Assembly: GCA_031278975.1 (NCBI GenBank)
Contig: JAITJL010000013.1
Span: forward strand, 1-47,243
Source: Puniceicoccales bacterium
GTDB taxonomy: Bacteria > Verrucomicrobiota > Verrucomicrobiia > Opitutales > UBA9783
Length of the DNA: 47,243 bases
Direction of reading: 5' to 3'
Shown here: piece after piece, positions 26,370 through 33,990 of the stretch
How the letters are laid out: the number at the start of each line of letters is the position of its first letter
How positions within the stretch are numbered: the first letter of the stretch is position 1
Translations under genes and position numbers: made by a program
Notes under the pieces: model-generated
Database searches by the model: none
The model's input: the letters and a program-made list of their open reading frames with translations, nothing else
Told to the model about the DNA's origin: nothing

Positions 26370-26813
26370 ACTACTACCAATAGACAGCTCGCAGTAGAGA
26401 TGTTGCGTCAACATATTGCCAATCTAACAACAGATCCTAATTTAAGGGACATACCCAATACGCTATTGGGTTCAGCAGATTTGAAAACCAGCCACTTACA
26501 GGCAGTTGTAACCCTTTTGAATAATCAACAATTTACTCAATCTCCTCTTGTTTACTTCCCAGAGCAACTCTCAGAATTGGAAGACTATCAATCCAAATTA
26601 GGTACTCCCAGATCCTTAATTGTCATTGATGCAGCTCAGAATAAATGTATATGTATAAACTCAAATTTGGAAGTTTCTGAAATGGAAATAAGATATTCTC
26701 TTACTCAGATGTTACAGAACACACAACCTTCTCCCGTAGTTTTGCTACATAAAGCCGGACGTTGGCAAGCGTGCATTCCAGAAACTCATCCTAAAAAATG
26801 TTGTGTAGCATAA
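26370..26813 (+). pseudogene. Downstream part of the amber-split effector: degenerate OTU-like domain ending in CCVA
   Basis: This frame continues in register with the preceding gene, separated only by the TAG at 26367-26369. An internal ATG at 26400 could give a separate 137-residue protein. Comparison with the C-terminal domain at 31660-33186 suggests homology: both have LRD(V/I)P, but the following DGDCGVWALLQG catalytic-Cys segment is absent here, and the final GIHYQAV is replaced by AGRWQACI. So the domain looks like an OTU protease without catalytic residues. The last residues are HPKKCCVA, which fits a eukaryotic CaaX prenylation box after a short basic patch. Whether it is expressed, by readthrough or re-initiation, is unknown. 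Confidence 0.5.
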
Positions 26814-26850
26814 CGACTTTGGCTTTTTTAAATCTGGCTTGAATAAAAAT

Positions 26851-27351
26851 TTAAAGCAAAAGACACTGCTTCTGTTTAGGTTTGGATTGGATCGATTGAA
26901 AAGTAATTCCTTTTATGGCTTGTTCAACATCAGCATATTGAAGATCAAGACATAGGTTCTGCAGGTCTTCTTCAAATAGATTTAAAAAATTGCTTATTTC
27001 TTGCGTAGTACTTTCCCCCATAGGGATTTTGTTTTCACACAGAAAAACTAACCAAAAGGCCATTTGGTAGCAATCTTTATGATCCCGATCATTGTGTTCC
27101 AAATAGCTACCTACGTGGTTAAAAAAGGCTATCATCACATAAGGCCTATGGGGACCATATTCATTTTTCATTTGCTCAATGTAGAAAAGATCGATTTCTG
27201 ACTGTCCATACACGAGATACTTCTCTCTCAATTTTTCGAAGAACGAACGACTTTCCTCATTCATGTGAAGTGTGTAATGCGTAGATTCGCCAAAACATGA
27301 AAATGCGTGAATGCCGAGAAATAAACACGAGAGTAATTTAAAAGCTTTCAT
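26851..27351 (-). CDS. Small exported protein ending in a CaaX-like CLLL
   Basis: A 166-residue protein, preferred start ATG at 27349-27351 (MKAFKLLSCLFLGIHAFSCFG), which reads as a Sec signal peptide. The mature part is acidic and helical (MNEESRSFFEKLREKYLVYG; LNLFEEDLQNLCLDLQYADV). The C-terminus is SKPKQKQCLLL: a Lys-rich patch followed by CLLL, the same CaaX box as human Rac1. No family is recognised. It is convergent with the split effector, and like the 170-aa gene at 33269 it accompanies an HELSH-type effector gene. If it reaches host cytosol it could be geranylgeranylated; a Sec signal argues for delivery by type II or another two-step route. Confidence 0.7.
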   Translation of the reverse strand: MKAFKLLSCLFLGIHAFSCFGESTHYTLHMNEESRSFFEKLREKYLVYGQSEIDLFYIEQMKNEYGPHRPYVMIAFFNHVGSYLEHNDRDHKDCYQMAFWLVFLCENKIPMGESTTQEISNFLNLFEEDLQNLCLDLQYADVEQAIKGITFQSIQSKPKQKQCLLL

Positions 27352-27359
27352 GGCACTCA

Positions 27360-27387
27360 TGGATACGATTTAATTAACCCATGTCAA
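27360..27387 (-). promoter_or_regulatory. Putative promoter of the CLLL protein gene
   Basis: On the minus strand, a perfect TTGACA (27387-27382), a 16-base spacer and TATCCA (27365-27360, weak -10). It overlaps the more upstream ATG (27360), which supports the ATG at 27351 as the real start. Confidence 0.35.
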
Positions 27388-27552
27388 GATAAAAATTCTA
27401 ACTTTATTGAATGCTAAAAACTTCCATAAAAGTCGCATAAACCTTTGCGCAATTCCGTCGTAACTCTCAAGATGAATGCAAGAATGGCATTGAAATTACA
27501 GGCGTGTTTTGTGCCTACTCCCTCATGTTGACCCCCTTGCATGGGTTACTTT
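27361..27552. other. Intergenic region, otherwise empty
   Basis: About 190 bases between the CLLL protein gene and the 3' end of gspF. Besides the promoter at 27360-27387 nothing was recognised. Confidence 0.3.
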
Positions 27553-28758
27553 TTATTCAAAATTAAAATTTTGGAACAGGTGCATCATTGGCATAAATAG
27601 GCTTAAAATTAAAACAACGATTAGCAGTGCAATCATTATTAGACAGATGGGCTCCAACCACTTTATAAATTGGGTAAGACGACGGTTATAAAGCTGCAAG
27701 TAGTGTTGAGATAAACTACTCAAAACGGATGCCAAACAACCTCCTAATTCGGCCGACTGTAAGGTCTCTACGAAAAAATTAGGCAGCCTGTCAAGGGCCG
27801 TCGACAAAGAGGTTCCATTTTTGAGATCCTGAATAATGTTTTCCAGATCCAAAGGTTTGTAAGTTAAGCACGCGAGACTCAATCGAAGACTTTCTAACAA
27901 ATACACGCCATTTTTCAGTAAAGCCGAAAAATTCATTGCAAATAATCCCAATTGTAATGGCTCTGCAAAATAACTATACTTGGGTAATTTCGGTAACATC
28001 TGCGTTATCCACCTGTTCAATGAACGTTTAAAGGTGGTACAAAATAATATTCCCCCCAAAAGTACAAACGGGAAAAATAAAGTAATACACTCTCCAAAAG
28101 AAAAAATCATTTTCAAAATCCAAGAAAATTCTACGCGCTGTGACGCAAGAAAAGTTTTAAACTCGGGTAAAACGTAAAAACATAGAATCAACAACACGCC
28201 TGTCGCCAATAACATAACGAGTGATGGATACATAAAACTGCTCGCAACCTGCTTACGTACCTGAACTTTCAATTGTAATTGATCTAACCAGCATTGAAGT
28301 CCTTGCTGCAAGTATCCTCCCATTTCCGCACACTGCACCAGTTTAATGTGTTGTGCTTCCGCCAAAGTAGGTGGAAGTTGTTGCATCACTTCGTAAAAAA
28401 ATCGACCGCTTTTTAATTGCGTTATCGCGCCTTTTAAAAAATCACCTTGTAATTCTTGCATAGGCATTGCGCTTATGGCGGTGAGCGATTGCATTAAAGT
28501 ACGTCCACTTTGCATAACCAGCACAATACGCTCCAACAATGTAAGCCATATGCGTAAAGACATAAAATTTTTATCGCTTCTCAAAAAATTAAACTTAAAG
28601 CATTTGGCAAATAGAGATGAAAAATTGATAGAAAATAAACAAAGAGGCCATAAATCAGCCGCCAAGAGTGTACGCACACCTTTTAAACGACTACGTGAAA
28701 GAAAAAAGCCGCATCGATCCTTGCCATTGGGCATGAGAGCCTTATAAAAGAACAACAT
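27553..28758 (-). CDS. gspF: Type II secretion/type IV pilus inner-membrane protein GspF/PilC
   Basis: A 401-residue polytopic protein with the duplicated GspF domain. The N-terminus FFYKALMPNGKDRCGFF matches the family opening. The first repeat has LQSGRTLMQSLTAIS-type features (LVMQSGRTLMQSLTAI) and QCAEMGGYLQQGL; the second repeats them as LLKNGVYLLESLRLS and QSAELGGCLASVL. Three membrane segments occur, the last being PICLIMIALLIVVLILSLFMP. It anchors the assembly ATPase and pseudopilus platform. It lies 32 bases after pgpH, in an operon hit-pgpH-gspF, and apart from gspE. Confidence 0.92.
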   Translation of the reverse strand: MLFFYKALMPNGKDRCGFFLSRSRLKGVRTLLAADLWPLCLFSINFSSLFAKCFKFNFLRSDKNFMSLRIWLTLLERIVLVMQSGRTLMQSLTAISAMPMQELQGDFLKGAITQLKSGRFFYEVMQQLPPTLAEAQHIKLVQCAEMGGYLQQGLQCWLDQLQLKVQVRKQVASSFMYPSLVMLLATGVLLILCFYVLPEFKTFLASQRVEFSWILKMIFSFGECITLFFPFVLLGGILFCTTFKRSLNRWITQMLPKLPKYSYFAEPLQLGLFAMNFSALLKNGVYLLESLRLSLACLTYKPLDLENIIQDLKNGTSLSTALDRLPNFFVETLQSAELGGCLASVLSSLSQHYLQLYNRRLTQFIKWLEPICLIMIALLIVVLILSLFMPMMHLFQNFNFE

Positions 28759-28790
28759 TTTTTCAAAAGTCTAACTGTAAGTTCTGACCC

Positions 28791-31133
28791 TCATACCTCT
28801 GCTTGAGAATCCGCCGAGGTATTGGGAAAAATGTCCCTCTTTTTTTCATTATCCTGCGCACCTCCACTTTCATTGTAACCGACGCGTGCGTGCAACATAT
28901 TCAGCAAAGTAAATTGAAAGCTCTTTTTCAATTGATCGATTTCCTGTAAGGTAACGCTGCATTCGTTGAGTTGTTCGTCATTAATTCTTTCTTTTACGAT
29001 ATTATCAACCAACTCGGCAATAGCCTGCGCACTTACCCGTGCTAAACTTCTACTGGCTGCCTCAACAGCGTCTGCGAGAGAAATAATCGCGCTCTCTTTA
29101 AACTGCGGTTTTGGACCATCGTAACGAAAAATCAAAGGATCTACAGATTCGCCATTCGTCTCTTGCAAACGTAAAGCTTTTTTATAAAAATATTGCATAA
29201 GGGTGTCACCGTGATGTTGTTGAATGACGTCTATAACAACCTTGGGCAAATTGTAACTTTTGGCCAGTTCTATCCCTTCCTTGACGTGACTTTTTAAAAT
29301 AACAGCACTCATGGAAGGTGTTTGATGTTCATGCGGATTTTCGCCTTCTTTTTGATTTTCGGTGAAATACTCGGGCTTAACCAATTTACCTATGTCGTGA
29401 TAGAGCGCACAACAACGACATAACAATGAATTTGCACCAATTTCATTGGCCACTTTTTCTGCCAAAGTAGCTACCATCAGACTATGATGATAGGTACCCG
29501 GAGCTAGCATTTGTAATTTTCTCAATAAAGGATGATTGTAGTCCGTCAGCTCTAAAAAGGTAATATTGGTAACGCGTTCAAAATTTCTTTCACAAATAGG
29601 TAAAAGGCACATCACCAGCAGTAAGGTCACAAAACAACTTACAAAAATCGCCGATACCTGCTGGCAGCATATTAACCACCCTAAGTGCTGTGCAAACAAA
29701 CTGTAAAAAACTGTCAGCACGGCCAACAAGGAATAAGATACCAGACAATGCCTTGCCAAATCTTTTTTCAAGTAAACTTTACGACACAAGTAAACAATGA
29801 GGAGCCCTATTAATAAATCCAGGAAAAAGTACTCCAATCCCAGATAAATGATGAAGTTTTTTAGACTTACAATAAAAAATGTACACATGAATCCTCCCAA
29901 CATATCCACCAAGGGTGCAATGAGTAAACTTGCCAAAAATGTTGGAGGTAAAAACGGCACCAAAGCAAAAAATAGTAACTTGTCGGCACCAAAAGCATGA
30001 TAACAGAGCAAACTTGTGCCTCTAATAAGACCAATATTGAGCAACAAAATAAATGCAGTTATCCATAAATAACGGGAAGAAGTTTTAATTTTTGTGGGTA
30101 ACAACTGCAAGCTTAACACAGTACAAACGTAAAGTAAGCAAACCAAAAAAACTTTTTTAGTCATCATCGCATTGAACCCTAATTGATAACTTTCTGTTTG
30201 CACTAGCTTATCTTGGTAAGCAACAAAACATTCATACACTTCCGGCGTAACCACTTGTCCGCTCTCTACAATGGATTCACCTTTACGAACACGCACTAAA
30301 ACATTGGGTGTCCTGGCAATAAATTGATTAATTTTATCCTCAGTTTTTTGTTGATCGTAAATAACATTGGGCACTAAACCGAATTTTAAAATGTGCATCA
30401 GGGCATTGGCAACGTCGTATTCGACGTCCATGACAAACAAACTCATACGCAGAAACCGCAGTGCGTTTCCTTTTGTCTGCAAATGTACCAGAGAATCATC
30501 TTTTTGAGAAACGCTTACGTAGGAGTCAGCGTCTACTTGATGTCCAAATTCATTGTCGTCTAGGATGCCTTTTTGAACAACCTCTTGCAGGACAAAAATG
30601 CCTTCTTCGATTAAACGGTTACGCTGCAAAACCGTCGAAACATGCAGCAAAGTATCCAAATCTTCTTGTTGTAAAACTACATTATACTTTGAATCAAATA
30701 ATTCCACAAGTACATCGAGTGCCGATTGTTTTTCTTGAACGTCTGTTAAAGTGGAAATTTTATTTAACCGTACCTTTAATATTTCTATTGTTTGACAAAA
30801 TTGACGAAACTTTTCCAGGTCTATTTTGTAAACGGGTGTCACCATTTGACGTCGCTGCTCACGTAAGGTCTTTGTTTTGAGATCACTTTCATATTCAAAA
30901 TCTATGGCCGAAGTAATACTGACCTTTGCTATGTGATTTAAAAACAATTGGGGCCCTATGGGAATTTGTTTCCAAAACGAAATAAAGATAACGGCCACCA
31001 GAAACGCGCATCCATAAAATACAATGCGTAACTTTTCCCACAACTTTTTCTCTCCCGATGCTACGCCACGCAATCGTTTATGCCTGATTTCTATGCTCTG
31101 CTCTTTCTTGGACTTTCTTCGAAAAAATAACAT
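28791..31133 (-). CDS. pgpH: 7TM-HD domain phosphohydrolase (PgpH/YqfF family)
   Basis: A 780-residue membrane protein. After a cytoplasmic basic start and one helix comes a large extracytoplasmic 7TMR-HDED region (about residues 60-310), then seven helices (about 330-540) and a cytoplasmic HD domain with HSLMVATLAEKV, CALYHDIGKLVKPEYFTENQ, PHEHQTPSMSAVIL and QQHHGDT. Characterised members degrade cyclic di-AMP. I selected ATG 31131-31133, two bases after the hit stop codon; an in-frame ATG 30 bases upstream would overlap hit. The gene is flanked by hit and gspF in one operon. Confidence 0.93.
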   Translation of the reverse strand: MLFFRRKSKKEQSIEIRHKRLRGVASGEKKLWEKLRIVFYGCAFLVAVIFISFWKQIPIGPQLFLNHIAKVSITSAIDFEYESDLKTKTLREQRRQMVTPVYKIDLEKFRQFCQTIEILKVRLNKISTLTDVQEKQSALDVLVELFDSKYNVVLQQEDLDTLLHVSTVLQRNRLIEEGIFVLQEVVQKGILDDNEFGHQVDADSYVSVSQKDDSLVHLQTKGNALRFLRMSLFVMDVEYDVANALMHILKFGLVPNVIYDQQKTEDKINQFIARTPNVLVRVRKGESIVESGQVVTPEVYECFVAYQDKLVQTESYQLGFNAMMTKKVFLVCLLYVCTVLSLQLLPTKIKTSSRYLWITAFILLLNIGLIRGTSLLCYHAFGADKLLFFALVPFLPPTFLASLLIAPLVDMLGGFMCTFFIVSLKNFIIYLGLEYFFLDLLIGLLIVYLCRKVYLKKDLARHCLVSYSLLAVLTVFYSLFAQHLGWLICCQQVSAIFVSCFVTLLLVMCLLPICERNFERVTNITFLELTDYNHPLLRKLQMLAPGTYHHSLMVATLAEKVANEIGANSLLCRCCALYHDIGKLVKPEYFTENQKEGENPHEHQTPSMSAVILKSHVKEGIELAKSYNLPKVVIDVIQQHHGDTLMQYFYKKALRLQETNGESVDPLIFRYDGPKPQFKESAIISLADAVEAASRSLARVSAQAIAELVDNIVKERINDEQLNECSVTLQEIDQLKKSFQFTLLNMLHARVGYNESGGAQDNEKKRDIFPNTSADSQAEV

Positions 31134-31135
31134 GC

Positions 31136-31612
31136 TCACAAAAAAGTTGATAACCGTTTCCACATTTCACTCAAGGCGATTGGCAGCACTCTTACATCCC
31201 CCACAATGGGCATGAAATTGGTATCGCCATTCCATCGAGGCACTATATGAATGTGTAAATGTTGTGGAATGCCCGCACCTGCCGCCATTCCCAAATTAAT
31301 GCCCACATTCATTCCATCGGGTTCAAGCGCCCGTCGCAGTAAATCTTCGGCGAAGACAACCAGTTCCATCAAATCGGTACGTTCCTCCTTAGATAATTCG
31401 TTTAAAAACGGTACAGGTCTATAAGGAATGGCTAAAACATGTCCCACATTGTAAGGAAATGCATTTAACATCAAATAGCAGTATTTTTGGCGCAATAAAA
31501 TGAGGTTTTTCTCGTCATTATTCTCTTTGGGTAATGCTTCAAAAATTGCCTTTTGCGATGCCTTTGGCGCTTCCAAATACTGGAAACGCCAATACGCGTG
31601 TAGCCTTTCCAT
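31136..31612 (-). CDS. HIT-family hydrolase (Ap4A phosphorylase/FHIT-like)
   Basis: A 158-residue histidine-triad protein. The triad is QHLHIHIVPRWNGDTNFMP, and YVGHVLAIPYRPV-like (NVGHVLAIPYRPVPFLNEL) precedes it; the N-terminal WRFQYLEAPK also matches the FHIT-like branch. Members hydrolyse dinucleoside polyphosphates or nucleotidyl-amidates. First gene of the hit-pgpH-gspF operon; only two bases separate it from pgpH. A mutated copy of part of this gene lies at 33810-33863. Confidence 0.93.
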   Translation of the reverse strand: MERLHAYWRFQYLEAPKASQKAIFEALPKENNDEKNLILLRQKYCYLMLNAFPYNVGHVLAIPYRPVPFLNELSKEERTDLMELVVFAEDLLRRALEPDGMNVGINLGMAAGAGIPQHLHIHIVPRWNGDTNFMPIVGDVRVLPIALSEMWKRLSTFL

Positions 31613-31659
31613 TACCTTAGTATGGATAAGGTTTCATTTTTTGTCTACTTTTATTTCCT

Positions 31660-33186
31660 TCAATCGCATCCGAGTGCATCATCTCGACCCATTGCATGTT
31701 CATCATCTACGGGACCTTGAGGCGCGGGTGGAGGTGGAAGTCGCCATGTTATACCTCCCGGAGCACGCACTTCCGTCACCGCTTGATAATGAATGCCTTC
31801 TTGATATACAACGAGTGTACGTGGCGTTAAGAGCTCCACAAAGTTTTCCAAATTGAAGCGCGTAGGATCAGTATCTGCTGCTCCTGTGTCATAAAAAAGG
31901 CGAAAACCATTATTTGCAACGATCACCCCTATGGGCCTTTCTAAAACCCTGGCAAAATGCTGAAAGTCGTCCGTAGTAATCCAGTGTGCTAAATCGCCAG
32001 GATGAGCAGCCGGTGTACCTATGCGATTTGCAGCTGCTGGATCAAGCCCAACTGCAGCCTGTGTTCTGAGATCTTGCATCTCTTCCATTTTTGCGCCTCT
32101 TGCATGTAAATAATCAACATCCGGATGCATTCCCTGTAACAGAGCCCATACGCCGCAATCACCGTCATGGGGGACGTCTCGCAAAGTGGAATGGTCTATC
32201 GGTTGATTGTTAACTGCTTGTATTAAGGCACGTAAAATCATCCTATTGCTTGGTGTGTCATCTTGTTTTCCGTGCCCGAAAGGGTACAACTCTTGACTAC
32301 GATAGCGTTGTAAATTGGTAAATCTAGCATCATCTAACAATCCTCCTTCGCCTGCTAAAAATTCTCTTATGGCTTGTGATTCGCTAGCCATAATACCACT
32401 AGCGCAACGCACACCAGTTACCATTACTTGTAGTTCTAATGGCCAACATGCCTCTAGATCACCAAAAAATTTTGCAAATTGATTCATTGAATTTGCAAGA
32501 GCAAGGGTTGGAAATCGTTCTATTAATTCACTTAATACACTTTTATCGGTATAACTATCTGGGTGAGACAATTCTTGAATTCCATGACTGAGCTCATGAA
32601 TCATGACGAGAAAAGTAGGTTCTTCAACTGTTTCGACTTCGTCCGTTGTCGCATTATAAAAAGGTAGTCGATAACTATCTTCCCAGCGTTCCGAAAAATT
32701 GATTAATACACTGTTCCACCTCCTTTCGTCTGAGACATCAGAACCATCCGATTTAGTAATTATAAACTTGAATAATTTTGCCATGGGACTCGTACCTTGC
32801 GCGCCCACGAAAGCAACAACGAGGTATAAGTTTTCTCTTTGTAAGAAGCTATTTATCTCTCGTAAAACATGATTACCCGTTGTTAATTTTGAAATATCCA
32901 TCAAAGCCTGTGCTAAAAATCTTAGATTACTTTGGAGAACTGCGGTATTGCAATTCAATTTCGCCATATAGGCTTCAAGAGTTGCGCTTGAAGGGCGAAC
33001 CATACCGACTGTTGCAATACACAAGCGATCTAATAAAGAAGATATTTCACCAGTTAGAGCACTTTTTAGAATACTGTGTGTTTCAGGATTCAATGAGGAT
33101 AAAAGTTGGGCTCTAGAAGGTGCGTCTATCTCAACCCGTTTATGTGTTGATACACTTTCTTTTGGTTTTGATTCAACAAGCCCCAT
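31660..33186 (-). CDS. Two-domain putative effector: HELSH metalloprotease plus OTU-type cysteine protease
   Basis: A 508-residue protein with no Sec signal. The N-terminus MGLVESKPKESV matches the eukaryotic N-myristoylation pattern (Gly2, Ser6, Lys7). The middle domain has MIHELSHGIQELSH (HELSH 197-201) and a later ASESQAIREF that may supply a third zinc ligand, as in NleD/M91-type proteases. From about 335 an OTU-like domain begins: VPHDGDCGVWALLQG with Cys 344, LERPIGVIVANNG, and EGIHYQAV with His 466, the expected Cys/His pair of OTU deubiquitinases. The tail is Pro-rich (RLPPPPAPQGP). The OTU part of the DNA is visibly richer in G+C than the first half, suggesting a joined gene. The product is probably injected into host cells and acts at membranes; the targets are unknown. 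Confidence 0.75.
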   Translation of the reverse strand: MGLVESKPKESVSTHKRVEIDAPSRAQLLSSLNPETHSILKSALTGEISSLLDRLCIATVGMVRPSSATLEAYMAKLNCNTAVLQSNLRFLAQALMDISKLTTGNHVLREINSFLQRENLYLVVAFVGAQGTSPMAKLFKFIITKSDGSDVSDERRWNSVLINFSERWEDSYRLPFYNATTDEVETVEEPTFLVMIHELSHGIQELSHPDSYTDKSVLSELIERFPTLALANSMNQFAKFFGDLEACWPLELQVMVTGVRCASGIMASESQAIREFLAGEGGLLDDARFTNLQRYRSQELYPFGHGKQDDTPSNRMILRALIQAVNNQPIDHSTLRDVPHDGDCGVWALLQGMHPDVDYLHARGAKMEEMQDLRTQAAVGLDPAAANRIGTPAAHPGDLAHWITTDDFQHFARVLERPIGVIVANNGFRLFYDTGAADTDPTRFNLENFVELLTPRTLVVYQEGIHYQAVTEVRAPGGITWRLPPPPAPQGPVDDEHAMGRDDALGCD

Positions 33187-33223
33187 AGAACAATATTAAA
33201 TTTATGTGGCAAAATTTGCAAAC

Positions 33224-33239
33224 AAATAGCTTGCTATTT
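33224..33239. promoter_or_regulatory. Palindrome between divergent effector-region genes
   Basis: Perfect 7-bp inverted repeat AAATAGC-TT-GCTATTT in the 82-base gap between the HELSH/OTU gene (minus) and the 170-aa gene (plus). Its position suits a shared operator. It contains GCTTGC, similar to the core of the repeat at 25094-25118. Confidence 0.4.
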
Positions 33240-33268
33240 TGATTAAATAATGCGTACGGAAGATAAGT

Positions 33269-33781
33269 ATGAAAAGGAAACTATTATTTATTTTGTGTTG
33301 TTGCCCATGCATCTCATATGCAGTTAAGGAAAAGTCAGGTTGTTTTGAAGTTATACAAAGTTTTATAGATAAAGCGTACCGATGTTATTGGTTACAAGAA
33401 ATAGAATTGGATGAAAAAATTAAAGCATATTTAGAGGAAAGACATGTATGGGATTCTATATCGCAAATTGCCGTTGAGTCTGTGAATAGCATAAATTTAG
33501 AAAATTTACATGTTTACGAAAATGAGGCTTATTTTCGCGATTATTTTATGAAGTTAAATTACGAGGAATTAGAATATCTACTTTACCGTTTTTATGAGAA
33601 AATGTTTCTTCCGAAAGAAGAAAATACATTAAACTGTTTTTTAGGGTGTTTGAGTTGGAACATAAGACGTATAGAACGTATGGATTATGGGATATTTGAT
33701 CCGCGAATAAATTGGTTTTATAAAGAACAGGCAAAATTTCGGAAGGCACTAGAAGCGGTGAAAAGAGTAAAGAGGCATTAA
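33269..33781 (+). CDS. Small exported protein, 170 aa
   Basis: A 170-residue protein with a Cys-rich signal peptide (MKRKLLFILCCCPCISYA, likely cut before VKEKSG). The mature protein is helical and charged, with YWLQEIELDEKIKAYLEERH and YEELEYLLYRFYEKMF, and ends in a basic tail RVKRH. No family is recognised. It is transcribed divergently from the HELSH/OTU effector. Size and context resemble the 166-aa protein at 26851, but clear homology is not visible by eye. A broken relative may lie at 35560-35690. A GGAAGA motif before the ATG can serve as ribosome-binding site. Confidence 0.7.
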   Translation: MKRKLLFILCCCPCISYAVKEKSGCFEVIQSFIDKAYRCYWLQEIELDEKIKAYLEERHVWDSISQIAVESVNSINLENLHVYENEAYFRDYFMKLNYEELEYLLYRFYEKMFLPKEENTLNCFLGCLSWNIRRIERMDYGIFDPRINWFYKEQAKFRKALEAVKRVKRH

Positions 33782-33809
33782 CGACCAAACCAATATGAAA
33801 CACTTCCAC

Positions 33810-33863
33810 AATAAAATAAGGATTTTCTCATCATTATTCTCTTTAGGTAATGCTTCAAAATTG
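33810..33863 (-). pseudogene. Partial duplicate of the hit gene
   Basis: 54 bases here match 31494-31548 inside the hit gene with about five differences (roughly 90% identity), on the same strand. Translated on the minus strand the fragment still reads FEALPKENNDEK, the same as HIT residues near position 25. Nothing else of hit remains. Confidence 0.8.
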
Positions 33864-33949
33864 AACTCAACAGAACCAACCCCTGATCTTCAGGTATGGA
33901 AACCTAAGTTTGAAGAAATTCAACACGCACTGTTAACTGATTAAAATAC

Positions 33950-33990
33950 CCTACGCAACAGAGCCCACAGTGCAATCACCGTCTGAAGGT
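33950..33990 (-). pseudogene. Fragment of an OTU catalytic-Cys segment
   Basis: The stretch around 33950-33983 matches 32140-32166 of the OTU domain in the 31660-33186 gene, with two exact blocks of 11 and 12 bases split by a two-base deletion. On the minus strand one frame reads SDGDCTVGSVA and then stops, against HDGDCGVWALLQG in the intact gene. It overlaps the last codons of the 470-aa gene in another frame. Confidence 0.65.
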
